Assembly: GCA_944382785.1 (NCBI GenBank)
Contig: CALWNO010000021.1
Location: 1 to 43,130, forward strand
DNA length: 43,130 nt
Source: an uncultured Gemmiger sp.
GTDB lineage: Bacteria > Bacillota > Clostridia > Oscillospirales > Ruminococcaceae
Direction of reading: 5' to 3'
In this document: positions 1 through 7,420 of the stretch, piece after piece
Position numbering within the stretch: the stretch's first letter is position 1
How the letters are laid out: every line of letters begins with the position of its first letter
The notes under the pieces: model-generated
What the model saw: the letters and a program-made list of their open reading frames with translations, nothing else
Database searches by the model: none
What the model was told of the DNA's origin: nothing
Made by a program: the position numbers and the translations under genes

Positions 1-494
1 ACCGGCACGGTCACACCGCCATGGGCGGCAATGTACTCTTCAAAGTTGGCAAACTTCTGCTTGGGCGGACGGCGGGTAATGAGCAGCAGGCCCACGTCCT
101 CGTTCTGGGGTTCCCGGGCTTTCCGGCTGCTGTTGGCACGGCGTCCGGGCTGGGATTCCGCCTGCCGGGGCGGATGCTGTTCGCCTCCGCGGCGCTGGTT
201 GCGGGGCTGGGAACTGGGCTGGGAGGGCTGGCGGCGGCTGTTGCCGTTCTGGCCGTTGCCCTGGCTGTTGTTGGCCCCGCCGCGGCCCTTGCGGGTCTGA
301 CCGTTCTTTTCGGCAGCGGGGGCATTTTTTCCCTGCTGAGGCTGTTGGGCCGCCTTGGCAGGGGCCTGGCCCTGGGGGGCACTGCCCTGTCCGCTCCGGG
401 GACGGCGACGGCGACGGCGGTGCTGTTCCTGTTCGCCGGGGGCTTTTTCCTTATGCTGATTCTGTTGGGGTTGAGCGGGTTTGGTATTCGGCAT
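1..494 (-). CDS. Hypothetical low-complexity protein, N-terminal part (truncated by window edge)
   Basis: The minus-strand frame opens with ATG at 494 behind a purine-rich ribosome site (GGAAGAAGAGGA) and stays open to base 1, so about 164 residues are visible and the C-terminus is outside the window. Residues 1 to about 130 are disordered and rich in Gln, Arg, Pro, Gly, Ser and Asn, with a run of six Arg near residue 27. Order begins only near the edge (GLLLITRRPPKQKFANFEEY). It follows the DUF1015 gene by 47 bases in the same direction, so the two are probably cotranscribed. The basic, glutamine-rich tail suggests RNA or nucleic-acid contact, but this is inference. I do not recognise the family. 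Confidence 0.65.
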   Translation of the reverse strand, partial: MPNTKPAQPQQNQHKEKAPGEQEQHRRRRRRPRSGQGSAPQGQAPAKAAQQPQQGKNAPAAEKNGQTRKGRGGANNSQGNGQNGNSRRQPSQPSSQPRNQRRGGEQHPPRQAESQPGRRANSSRKAREPQNEDVGLLLITRRPPKQKFANFEEYIAAHGGVTVP

Positions 495-541
495 GCGTAT
501 TCCTCTTCTTCCTGCGGGTGAATATGACAAACCGGAGCCCC

Positions 542-1816
542 TTATACAAGGGCCCGGCACTCGTTATAGTAGCGTTTTTCCTCGGCGTGGCCCATGCTGA
601 AGGTCTTGCGGGGCAGCACCCCGCCCAGCACCACACCCCGGAACAGGTCCGCCTTTTCAAAGGGCGGCAGCAGGATGGCGGTGGCCTTTTCCCCCGCCAG
701 ACTGCAGGCTGCCACCTGGCCGTGGATATAATCCACCCGGCAGGCGGGGTTTTGGGCGCACAGGTCGGTGAGGAAAGCCTCCACCGTGCCCACGGCCAAC
801 GGCCGGGGCGCATCGTCCAACGTGTACCGCCGGGCCATGGTGGGGCCAAAAATGGTAAAGGTCTGTACCGGCATGCGGCCGGTGGACTTGTGCTGTGCAC
901 TCCAGGCATCGAAGGCCTCGCACACCTCCCGGACCCCCATGCCGAAGATCACCCGATGGATGGGTTCGATCTCGATGGCCGGGGAATGGACGTTGCACAC
1001 TTCCGCCAGGCAGTATCGGGCCGGATGGGCGGCCTGTTCCTCCGGTGTGAGGGTAGGTTTCAGTTCCTCCCAGTAGGCCTTGGCGGTGGCCAGGGAGTGG
1101 TTGCCGTCCCCCACCGCCAGCACCATGGGCGGCTGGCCGGCTGCGCCCGGCCAACGGGCGGCAAAGGCCGCGGCATCTCCCAGAGCAGTGAGAGCCCTGT
1201 CGATCCGGTCGATGAGGGCAGGGTCTTCCACCGCCCAGCCGGCCAGATGGCCGCCGCCCAGCATCAGGTCTCCCTCATACAGGCAGGGCAGTTCGGCTTT
1301 ATGGGCGGCGATGGGCTCGATCAGGGTACATCTTTCATCATCGGCCAGCATCATCACATGGGGCGTTTCCAGCTCTGCCCCCCGGCGGATGGCCAGGCGG
1401 GGCGGAATGCGCTCCACCACCGTGTTTTCACTGGGACGGATGGGCGTCTTGGCCCCGGGCTCATAGCTGTAGGCTTCCAGGTCCACCATGCCCACCAGAC
1501 CCTGGCGGACGGTGCCGTCCAGCTGGGTGCGCTCCACATACACGTATCCGTGTACATGGCGGGTGAGCACACTGCGGCGGTAGTCGGCCATGGCGGCGCG
1601 GATCTCTTTCAGCCGCAGCTCTTCCCCGGGCGTGCCCAGATAGGCTTCAGGCAGAACGATATGCAGGGTGCTGGGATGCCCGGCAGCACAGGCTTCCGCC
1701 CGCTCCCAGTACTCCGGCTGAGAGGTGAACTGATCCACCGCAATGCTAGCCCAGGGGTCCAGCGGAACCGAGGGGTCGGGCAACAGAATATCAGCCGACA
1801 AAAAGCAGTTGGACAT
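542..1816 (-). CDS. DUF1015 family protein
   Basis: A 424-residue soluble protein matching the DUF1015 family. It starts with the typical segment on the protein's own address (ADILLPDP), continues with PWASIAVDQFTSQPEYW, and near residue 250 has GDGNHSLATAK, the family's counterpart of the DGHHR-type motif. I chose ATG at 1816 because CGGAG lies nine bases upstream; an in-frame TTG at 1825 has no spaced ribosome site. The family's biochemical role is not established; in other genomes it sits near serine or one-carbon genes, but nothing here supports that. It lies between the Rnf-like genes and the low-complexity gene, all in one direction, with a 34-base gap after rnfA. Confidence 0.85.
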   Translation of the reverse strand: MSNCFLSADILLPDPSVPLDPWASIAVDQFTSQPEYWERAEACAAGHPSTLHIVLPEAYLGTPGEELRLKEIRAAMADYRRSVLTRHVHGYVYVERTQLDGTVRQGLVGMVDLEAYSYEPGAKTPIRPSENTVVERIPPRLAIRRGAELETPHVMMLADDERCTLIEPIAAHKAELPCLYEGDLMLGGGHLAGWAVEDPALIDRIDRALTALGDAAAFAARWPGAAGQPPMVLAVGDGNHSLATAKAYWEELKPTLTPEEQAAHPARYCLAEVCNVHSPAIEIEPIHRVIFGMGVREVCEAFDAWSAQHKSTGRMPVQTFTIFGPTMARRYTLDDAPRPLAVGTVEAFLTDLCAQNPACRVDYIHGQVAACSLAGEKATAILLPPFEKADLFRGVVLGGVLPRKTFSMGHAEEKRYYNECRALV

Positions 1817-1850
1817 TGGTATCAACTCCGATTTCAGACTGAGCGCCGTC

Positions 1851-2501
1851 TTACCGGGCGACGCCGTGACCCACCAGGCCGTAAATGGCCAGGGACAGAA
1901 TACCGATATAGATCAGGTAGCTGGGCAGTCCCCGGAAGATGGTGGGGATATCCTTACTGCCCAGACGCCGGCGGCCTTCATCCACCACCAGCACCGCAAA
2001 CAGATAGCCCAGACCGCTGCCGAGCCCGAAGGCGGTGGACTGCAGCAGGTCATAGTTTTGGTTGGAGCAGAGCAGCAGCGTGCCCAGCACGCTGCAGGTG
2101 CAGGTGGCCAGGGGCAGCTGTTCCCGGCAGGCGACCCGGTGGGCGGCGGGCAGAATGCCCAGCAGCACCCACACCACCGCCATGGCCAGGACCGCACAGG
2201 TCAGGTAAAGAATGGGACGCAGAGAAGCCACCGGAAGCCAGTCCGGCAGATACAGCGGCAGCAGGGGTGCAACGTAAGTCATGCAGGCCCAGCCCAGGGG
2301 TGCGCTGAACAGCTGTACCAGAATCACCGGGGTGCAGTATTGCCAGGTGCGCACTTCGGGGTCGCCCACCAGTTTGATCAGCCGGGAAACACCCATGGCG
2401 CGGGAGAAAACCACGTTTTCCGCAAAGACGGCCAGAACGGCGTAGGAAAGGAACTGCGCCACGCTCTGGAACACCGTGAGATCAGTGCTTACGGTCAGCA
2501 T
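1851..2501 (-). CDS. rnfA: RnfA-like integral membrane subunit
   Basis: A 216-residue polytopic protein of the RnfA/RnfE (NqrD/NqrE) family, with about six membrane segments. Recognisable RnfA features are the N-terminal FAENVVFSRAMG, the LPLATCTCSVLG stretch (129-140) and the C-terminal KDIPTIFRGLPSYLIYIGILSL. The start is ATG at 2501, behind GAGGAGGTG, and it overlaps the 3' end of the upstream rnfE by 20 bases. In canonical RnfA one Cys in an LGxCP-type motif and one in an NC motif bind an intramembrane [2Fe-2S] cluster. Here the first is Ser39 (MGVSR), while Cys136 is kept. It is about 20 residues longer than usual. The family call is firm, but participation in a true Rnf complex is doubtful because B, C and G subunits are absent nearby. 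Confidence 0.8.
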   Translation of the reverse strand: MLTVSTDLTVFQSVAQFLSYAVLAVFAENVVFSRAMGVSRLIKLVGDPEVRTWQYCTPVILVQLFSAPLGWACMTYVAPLLPLYLPDWLPVASLRPILYLTCAVLAMAVVWVLLGILPAAHRVACREQLPLATCTCSVLGTLLLCSNQNYDLLQSTAFGLGSGLGYLFAVLVVDEGRRRLGSKDIPTIFRGLPSYLIYIGILSLAIYGLVGHGVAR

Positions 2502-3411
2502 ACAGGTGACGCACCTCCTCCTGTTTGTAACGCACATAGGCACCGGCCACGGCGGTCCAGCCGGCGGCCACCAGACCCAGCAGCAGGAAGCCTCCCGCAG
2601 GCTGAGCGGCCAGAGGCAGCAGTCCCACCGGCAGCACCGATCTTTCAAACACGGTGCCGTAGGCCAGTAGTTCCCGCAGGCACCCCACCAGCAGAATGGC
2701 AATGCACAGGCCGATGGTGTTGTTGATGCCCTTGCGGAAAGCTTCGCCGATGGTTTCCAGCTCGGTGGCTTCCATGCGCTTGACGATGACCGGCTCCACC
2801 ACCATCATGGGCAGATAAATGCCCATGATGGACAGATTGGTGCCGAAAATATTGTACATGATGATATACACCGGGATATACAGGACGGCGGCGGCATAGG
2901 CATACACCACCGGGCGGAACCGGTTGCCGGTGATATGGCAGACGGCCACCGCCAACATACGGGTGGCGGTGAGCAGCAGAACAGACAGCACACACAGCAT
3001 GAGAGCACGGTCGCCGTCACTGGCCATGGCCACGATGGGCGCCAGACCCAGGCCGCGGACCATGACCGGGTTGTTCAGCCACAGATGGTCGTCGTGGATG
3101 CTCTGAGCCAGTTCTGCCTCCGCCTCTGCCCGGGTCTTGCGGGCCTTGGCCTGGGGTTTGGGCTGGGGCTGGGGTTTGGGCTGGACGGCCTGCTCCCCGG
3201 CAGCCTGGGCTGCCTGCTGGGCAGCGGCTGCGGCGGCTTCCTCGTCGATCTGCTGCGGGGTCTTGCCCTCGGCGGCAGCACGGCGGGCACGCTCCAGCAC
3301 TTCGGGAGAAAGCTGGGGAATAATGACAGTCTGGGAATGTTCCGGCTGGTTTTTCTTGCGCACATTGCGCCCGGTCGGCTTAGAGGGCTTCCGGTTTTGC
3401 TCGTTTTGCAA
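2482..3411 (-). CDS. rnfE: RnfE-like membrane subunit with long N-terminal extension
   Basis: A 309-residue protein. Residues 1 to about 105 form a charged, Ala/Gln/Pro/Lys-rich tail, and residues about 110-300 are an RnfE/NqrD-like membrane domain (NNPVMVRGLGLAP, IMGIYLPMMVVEP, CLRELLAYGT). Canonical RnfE is near 200 residues, so the tail is an addition. The start is TTG at 3411, supported by AAGGAGG nine bases upstream inside the end of rnfD. The next ATG lies inside the membrane domain and would delete it. Both expected [2Fe-2S] cysteines are replaced: Ala124 in LGLAP and Pro207 in LPMMVVEP. The gene overlaps rnfD by 32 bases and rnfA by 20 bases, so translation is probably coupled. Confidence 0.8.
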   Translation of the reverse strand: MQNEQNRKPSKPTGRNVRKKNQPEHSQTVIIPQLSPEVLERARRAAAEGKTPQQIDEEAAAAAAQQAAQAAGEQAVQPKPQPQPKPQAKARKTRAEAEAELAQSIHDDHLWLNNPVMVRGLGLAPIVAMASDGDRALMLCVLSVLLLTATRMLAVAVCHITGNRFRPVVYAYAAAVLYIPVYIIMYNIFGTNLSIMGIYLPMMVVEPVIVKRMEATELETIGEAFRKGINNTIGLCIAILLVGCLRELLAYGTVFERSVLPVGLLPLAAQPAGGFLLLGLVAAGWTAVAGAYVRYKQEEVRHLYADRKH

Positions 3412-4405
3412 GCCGTTTCGCCTCCTTCTTCATGAACTTCATCCGCTCCGCACGGCGGGACACCCGGTCCAGCCATTCGGGCACGGCGCCCACGATGAGC
3501 AACGCGAAGCAGACGCCGGTCTCATAGACGGTATTGTAGCGGAACACGGTGGTAGCCAGTCCCAACAGCAGGCCGTAGATGATCCGGCTGGCAACGCGGT
3601 TGGGCTGGGTGACCGGTTCACAGATCAGGAATACCCCGCCGAAGGCCATACCCCCGGTGAGCAGGATATACTTTTCCAGATAGACGCGCTGGCGGATATA
3701 CTCCCAGGGGAAACTGAACGCCGGCAGATCGTTGAGGTTGGGCAGCAGCCAGGGCACCGCCACACAGACAAGCAGGTAAGGCAGCAGGGTGGACAGTTTC
3801 AGATGCCCCCGGCAGAGCAGGAACAGCCCGCAGGCCACAATGACCAGGAAAGCCCCGGTGCCCAGCGGACCGGTGACGTTGCCGGTGAGCAGATTCATGG
3901 TGGTGGCCGAAGGCAGACCGCCGCTGGACAGGGTGGTGTTCATGCCGGCGGTGAGGGTATCGGAGGTAAGTCCCCACAGGGGCAGCACAGTGCCGGGGGT
4001 GGGATACCGGGTCATCTGGTTTGGCCAGGAGAGGGCAGCCACCGCCACGCCCACCGCAGCCGGGTGGAAGGGATAGTGGCCCTCGCCGCCGAAGGTCTCC
4101 TTGATGAGCACCGCCACAATGACCGCGGCAACCACCATGAAGTAGGAGACCGAGGCCGGCATCATGAGCACGATGAGGGCGGCAAAACATTCACTGGACG
4201 GCTCATGGGGCCGGTAACCCGCGCCGTGCAGCGGGGTGACCAGACAGTCGCAGACATAGGCGGTGAACAGACCCACCAGCATGAGCAGAATCGGCCGCGG
4301 GCCATAGAAAAACCAGGCCATGGCCATGAGCGGGACACAGCACCAGAGCACGTCTGCATAATAGTTGTAGTTGGCGCTTCGCTCAATCTTGTAACGGTTT
4401 GGCAT
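3380..4405 (-). CDS. rnfD: RnfD-like (NqrB family) membrane subunit
   Basis: A 341-residue polytopic protein of the RnfD/NqrB family with about nine hydrophobic segments. Typical features are ETFGGEGHYPFHPAAVGVA (103-121), the EPVTQP loop (263-268) and a basic C-terminus. Canonical RnfD carries FMN covalently on a Thr in a D-x-x-S-G-A-T type motif. The matching place here reads GGLPSATT (162-169): the threonines remain but the leading Asp and the Gly do not, so flavinylation is uncertain. ATG at 4405 follows AAAGGAGAG. It is the first of three overlapping genes in order D, E, A, which is the canonical rnfCDGEAB order with C, G and B removed. It lies 39 bases after rpe. Confidence 0.85.
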   Translation of the reverse strand: MPNRYKIERSANYNYYADVLWCCVPLMAMAWFFYGPRPILLMLVGLFTAYVCDCLVTPLHGAGYRPHEPSSECFAALIVLMMPASVSYFMVVAAVIVAVLIKETFGGEGHYPFHPAAVGVAVAALSWPNQMTRYPTPGTVLPLWGLTSDTLTAGMNTTLSSGGLPSATTMNLLTGNVTGPLGTGAFLVIVACGLFLLCRGHLKLSTLLPYLLVCVAVPWLLPNLNDLPAFSFPWEYIRQRVYLEKYILLTGGMAFGGVFLICEPVTQPNRVASRIIYGLLLGLATTVFRYNTVYETGVCFALLIVGAVPEWLDRVSRRAERMKFMKKEAKRLAKRAKPEAL

Positions 4406-4444
4406 AAGCTCTCCTTTGCTGCCCGAACTGCGGGCGGGGGCCGC

Positions 4445-5107
4445 TTACAGGGCGTGGATGTCCGTCACCATGGCGGACATATCGGGTGCTTTGTACAGGG
4501 CGCTGCCCACCACCAGGACATCCGCCCCTGCCTGCGTGCACAGAGGGGCCGTCTGGGTGTTGACGCCGCCGTCCACCTGCAGCATGGTGGAAAGGCCCCG
4601 GCGATCCAGCTCCGCCCGCACGGCGGCCAGGCGTTCGGGGGTGCCGGGCAGGAAGGCCTGCCCGCCGAATCCCGGTTCCACACTCATGATGAGAACCAGG
4701 TCCACCTCATCCAGATAGGGGAACAGTTTTTCCACCACGGTGCCGGGACGGATGCTCAGGCCGGTCTTGCAGCCCAGGGCCCGGATGGTGCGCAGCACCC
4801 CCAGCGGGTCCCGGCTTACCCCTTCGGCTTCCAGATGCACGGTGATCAGATCGGCCCCCGCCGCGGCAAAATCCTTGGCAAAGAAAGCCGGATCATCGAT
4901 CATCAGGTGCACGTCATAGAAGGCATGCGGCAGAGCGCTGTGCAGGCATTTGAGTACCGGCGCCCCGTAGCTGATGTTGGGCACGAAATGGCCGTCCATC
5001 ACATCGATGTGCAGCATATCCGCACCGGCATCCAGGGCGGCACGGCTCTGTGCGGCCAGATTGGCCAGGTCAGCCGAAAGGACCGACACGCTCAGTTTTG
5101 TTTGCAT
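4445..5107 (-). CDS. rpe: Ribulose-phosphate 3-epimerase
   Basis: A cytosolic 220-residue TIM barrel that interconverts ribulose-5-phosphate and xylulose-5-phosphate in the pentose phosphate pathway. All family motifs are present: SVLSADLANL, HIDVMDGHFVPNIS, DVHLMI, VEPGFGGQ and VDGGVN, including the metal-binding His and Asp residues of HIDVMDG and DVHLM. The start is ATG at 5107 behind AAAGGAAAG. A longer frame to 5200 has no better ribosome site and would add a non-conserved tail. It is the first gene after a promoter at 5179-5207, and the Rnf-like genes follow it. The length is normal. Confidence 0.95.
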   Translation of the reverse strand: MQTKLSVSVLSADLANLAAQSRAALDAGADMLHIDVMDGHFVPNISYGAPVLKCLHSALPHAFYDVHLMIDDPAFFAKDFAAAGADLITVHLEAEGVSRDPLGVLRTIRALGCKTGLSIRPGTVVEKLFPYLDEVDLVLIMSVEPGFGGQAFLPGTPERLAAVRAELDRRGLSTMLQVDGGVNTQTAPLCTQAGADVLVVGSALYKAPDMSAMVTDIHAL

Positions 5108-5178
5108 AGTGATACTTTCCTTTTTTCCTTTATACTCTTTCCCGCGCAGGCATCCCTGCGCACACTCATACATATTGT

Positions 5179-5207
5179 ATTGTACCGTAACACGGCACAA
5201 AAATCAA
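5179..5207 (-). promoter_or_regulatory. Promoter for the rpe-rnfDEA operon
   Basis: Minus strand: -35 TTGATT at 5202-5207, a 17-base spacer, and -10 TACAAT at 5179-5184. The leader of about 65 bases holds a small hairpin (GCGCAGG/CCTGCGC). It is placed just downstream of the glf terminator, so it likely starts a new transcript. Confidence 0.6.
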
Positions 5208-5233
5208 ATACTTATCGCGGGTCCCTGTCTGGA

Positions 5234-5277
5234 AAATCAGGCGGCAGCCCTATGGATACAGGGCTGCCGCCTGATTT
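5234..5277 (-). terminator. Rho-independent terminator after glf
   Basis: Perfect 18-bp inverted repeat (arms 5234-5251 and 5260-5277, 8-base loop). On the minus strand it lies about 20 bases past the glf stop and its right arm ends in a short T run, closing the polysaccharide operon. Confidence 0.8.
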
Positions 5278-5297
5278 GTAAAAATTTCAGAACCCTA

Positions 5298-6434
5298 TCA
5301 ATTGTCGTACTGGTTGATCTTGTCCAGCTGCACCCGTACGCATTCCAGGGCACTCTCGATGACCTTGTCCATGTCATAGTAGCGGTATTCGCCCAGACGG
5401 CCGCCGAAAACCACATGAGGTTCGGCGTCGGCCATGGCCTTGTAACGGGCATACAGCGCATTATTCTGCTCGTCGTTCACCGGGTAGTAGGGCTCGTCCC
5501 CGGGCTTCCACTCGGCGGAGTATTCCCGGCTGATGACCGTCTTGGTGCCCGGTTCGGTGGAGCCGAACTCAAAATGCTTGTGCTCGATGATGCGGGTATA
5601 GGGCGTCTCGGCGTCGGTATAGTTGATGACTGCGTTGCCCTGGTAGTTGGGGCAGTCCAGCACCTCGGTCTCAAACCGGACGCTGCGATACTGCAAGGCA
5701 CCCAACGCATAATCGAAGTAGGCGTCGATGGGACCGGTGTAGATCACCCGGCCGGCCAGGGCATCCAGCTCCGCCTTGTTCTGCAGGTAGTTCACACCCA
5801 GGCGGACCTCAATGCCGTGGAGCATCTTTTCCACCATGGCGGTGTAGCCGCCGTTGGGAATGCCCTGGTACAGGGCGTTGAAATAGTTGTTGTCAAAGGT
5901 CAGGCGCACCGGCAGCCGCTTGATGATGAAGGCGGGCAGCTGGTCACAGGGGCGGCCCCACTGCTTTTCGGTATAGCCTTTGATGAGCTTTTCATAGATA
6001 TCGGTACCCACCAGGTTGATGGCCTGTTCTTCCAGGTTTTTGGGCTCGGCAGTGAAGTGGGCAGCCCGCTGTTCGGCGATCTTGGCTTCAGCCTGGGCCG
6101 GGGTGATGACCCCCCACATCTTGTTGAAGGTATTCATGTTGAAGGGCATGTTGTACAGTTCGCCCTTGTAGTTGGCCACCGGAGAGTTGGTGTACCGGTT
6201 GAATACCGCAAAGTTGTTCACATAGTCCCACACCTTCTTGTTGTTGGTGTGGAAGATATGGGCACCATACTTGTGGACGTTGATACCGGCGATGTTTTCG
6301 GTGTAGATGTTGCCGGCGATGTGGTCCCGCTTGTCGATCACCAGGCAGGTACGGCCCGCTTTGGTGGCCTCATGGGCGAACACCGCGCCGAACAGACCGG
6401 CGCCGACAATAAGATAATCATACTGTTTTGCCAT
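5298..6434 (-). CDS. glf: UDP-galactopyranose mutase
   Basis: A 378-residue flavoenzyme that converts UDP-galactopyranose to UDP-galactofuranose, the donor for galactofuranose in surface glycans. The N-terminal FAD-binding motif is VGAGLFGAVFAHEA (10-23). The family segments YGAHIFHTNN, YNMPFNMNTFNKMWG, GYTEKQWG, RLPVRLTFDNNYF and GRLGEYRYYDMDKVI are present in order. ATG at 6434 follows a perfect AAGGAGG. A longer frame to 6596 overlaps the upstream glycosyltransferase and is not a credible start. It overlaps the GT2 gene by 17 bases and is the last gene of the polysaccharide operon. No obvious galactofuranosyltransferase lies beside it, although one of the neighbouring GTs could act as one. 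Confidence 0.95.
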   Translation of the reverse strand: MAKQYDYLIVGAGLFGAVFAHEATKAGRTCLVIDKRDHIAGNIYTENIAGINVHKYGAHIFHTNNKKVWDYVNNFAVFNRYTNSPVANYKGELYNMPFNMNTFNKMWGVITPAQAEAKIAEQRAAHFTAEPKNLEEQAINLVGTDIYEKLIKGYTEKQWGRPCDQLPAFIIKRLPVRLTFDNNYFNALYQGIPNGGYTAMVEKMLHGIEVRLGVNYLQNKAELDALAGRVIYTGPIDAYFDYALGALQYRSVRFETEVLDCPNYQGNAVINYTDAETPYTRIIEHKHFEFGSTEPGTKTVISREYSAEWKPGDEPYYPVNDEQNNALYARYKAMADAEPHVVFGGRLGEYRYYDMDKVIESALECVRVQLDKINQYDN

Positions 6435-7404
6435 CGGAATTGACCTCCTTGTGATGGGAAGGGTCCAGGGCGGCGGCTTCCCGCTTCCAGCGTTCGGCCT
6501 GCTGCAGCTTGAACTCAAAATCACGAGCGTCCTGGGCCAGAAGGCTGGACAGAATGACGCCCGAAATAAACAACAGAAGCGCCGCCACCATACCACAGGT
6601 GCAGACGATCAGGGTGGGGAACCGGGGCACCAGACCGGTACGGAAGTATTCCGCCACCACCGGCACCATAAACCCGGCGCTGACCAGGGCCAGCAGCACC
6701 GCAAGAGTCGTAAAGAAAGCGAAGGGACGATAATTTTTATACAGCCGGGCAATGGTGCGCAGCACCTTGGCACCGTCGCTGTAGGTGTTGAGCTTGGAGA
6801 CGCTGCCCTGGGGGCGGTCCCGGTACTCGATGACCACGTTTTCGATCTGCATCCGGCGCTCCACCGCGTGGATGGACATTTCAGTCTCGATCTCAAAGCC
6901 CCGGGACAAAACCGGGTAGGTTTTTACGAACTGAAAGCTGAAAGCCCGATAGCCGGTCATGATGTCCTGGATCTGGCTGCCGAACAGCCGGTTGATGGAA
7001 AACCGGACCAGACTGTTGCCGAAATTGTGGAAGGGGCGTTTGTTTTCGGTGAAATAGGTGCTGGAAAGCCGGTCCCCCACCACCATATCCGCCCCCCGCT
7101 CCAGCACAGGGCGCACCATGTCGGGGGCGGCGGGGGCCGGGTAGGTATCGTCGCCGTCCACCAGCAGGTAGCATTCTGCGTCGATCTCCCGGAACATCCG
7201 GCGCAGCACGTTTCCCTTGCCCTGCTGATACTCGTGGCGCACCACTGCGCCGGCTTCGGCGGCCAGGACAGCGGTGCGGTCGGTAGAGTTGTTGTCGTAC
7301 ACATAGATGGTGGCTTGGGGCAGTACAGCCCGATAGTCGGACACCACCTTGGCCACCGTCTTTTCCTCATTGTAACAGGGGATCAGCACTGCGATCTTGT
7401 CCAT
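6418..7404 (-). CDS. Family 2 glycosyltransferase, polyprenyl-phosphate sugar synthase type
   Basis: A 328-residue GT-A fold enzyme. The N-terminal catalytic domain shows LIPCYNEEKTV, DNNSTDRT and the metal/nucleotide site VDGDDTYP, then GYRAFS and ETEMSIHA. Two hydrophobic segments follow near residues 232-255 and 268-290, with a charged cytoplasmic tail. This layout is that of dolichyl-phosphate mannose synthase-like or GtrB-like enzymes that load a sugar onto a polyprenyl phosphate. The actual sugar is unknown. ATG at 7404 follows AGGGGAGAAGG. The gene lies 16 bases after a GT4 gene and overlaps glf, so it belongs to the same operon. A GT-C enzyme using its product could be the membrane protein at 11177-13249 (inference). 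Confidence 0.85.
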   Translation of the reverse strand: MDKIAVLIPCYNEEKTVAKVVSDYRAVLPQATIYVYDNNSTDRTAVLAAEAGAVVRHEYQQGKGNVLRRMFREIDAECYLLVDGDDTYPAPAAPDMVRPVLERGADMVVGDRLSSTYFTENKRPFHNFGNSLVRFSINRLFGSQIQDIMTGYRAFSFQFVKTYPVLSRGFEIETEMSIHAVERRMQIENVVIEYRDRPQGSVSKLNTYSDGAKVLRTIARLYKNYRPFAFFTTLAVLLALVSAGFMVPVVAEYFRTGLVPRFPTLIVCTCGMVAALLLFISGVILSSLLAQDARDFEFKLQQAERWKREAAALDPSHHKEVNSDGKTV

Positions 7405-7420
7405 ACCCTTCTCCCCTTTC

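Noticed and set aside
518-2308. Long plus-strand open frame of 596 codons
   Set aside because: It lies opposite the DUF1015 and rnfA genes, has no family-like motifs, is rich in Gly/His/Gln from antisense reading of GC-rich codons, and lacks a ribosome site.
2502-2702. N-terminal extension of rnfA
   Set aside because: It is out-of-frame overlap with the end of rnfE; the Cys/Trp-rich translation is not protein-like and ATG 2501 has GAGGAGG.
3137-5281. Long plus-strand open frame of 714 codons
   Set aside because: It is antisense to rnfE, rnfD and rpe, whose protein matches are clear; high GC makes such frames common.
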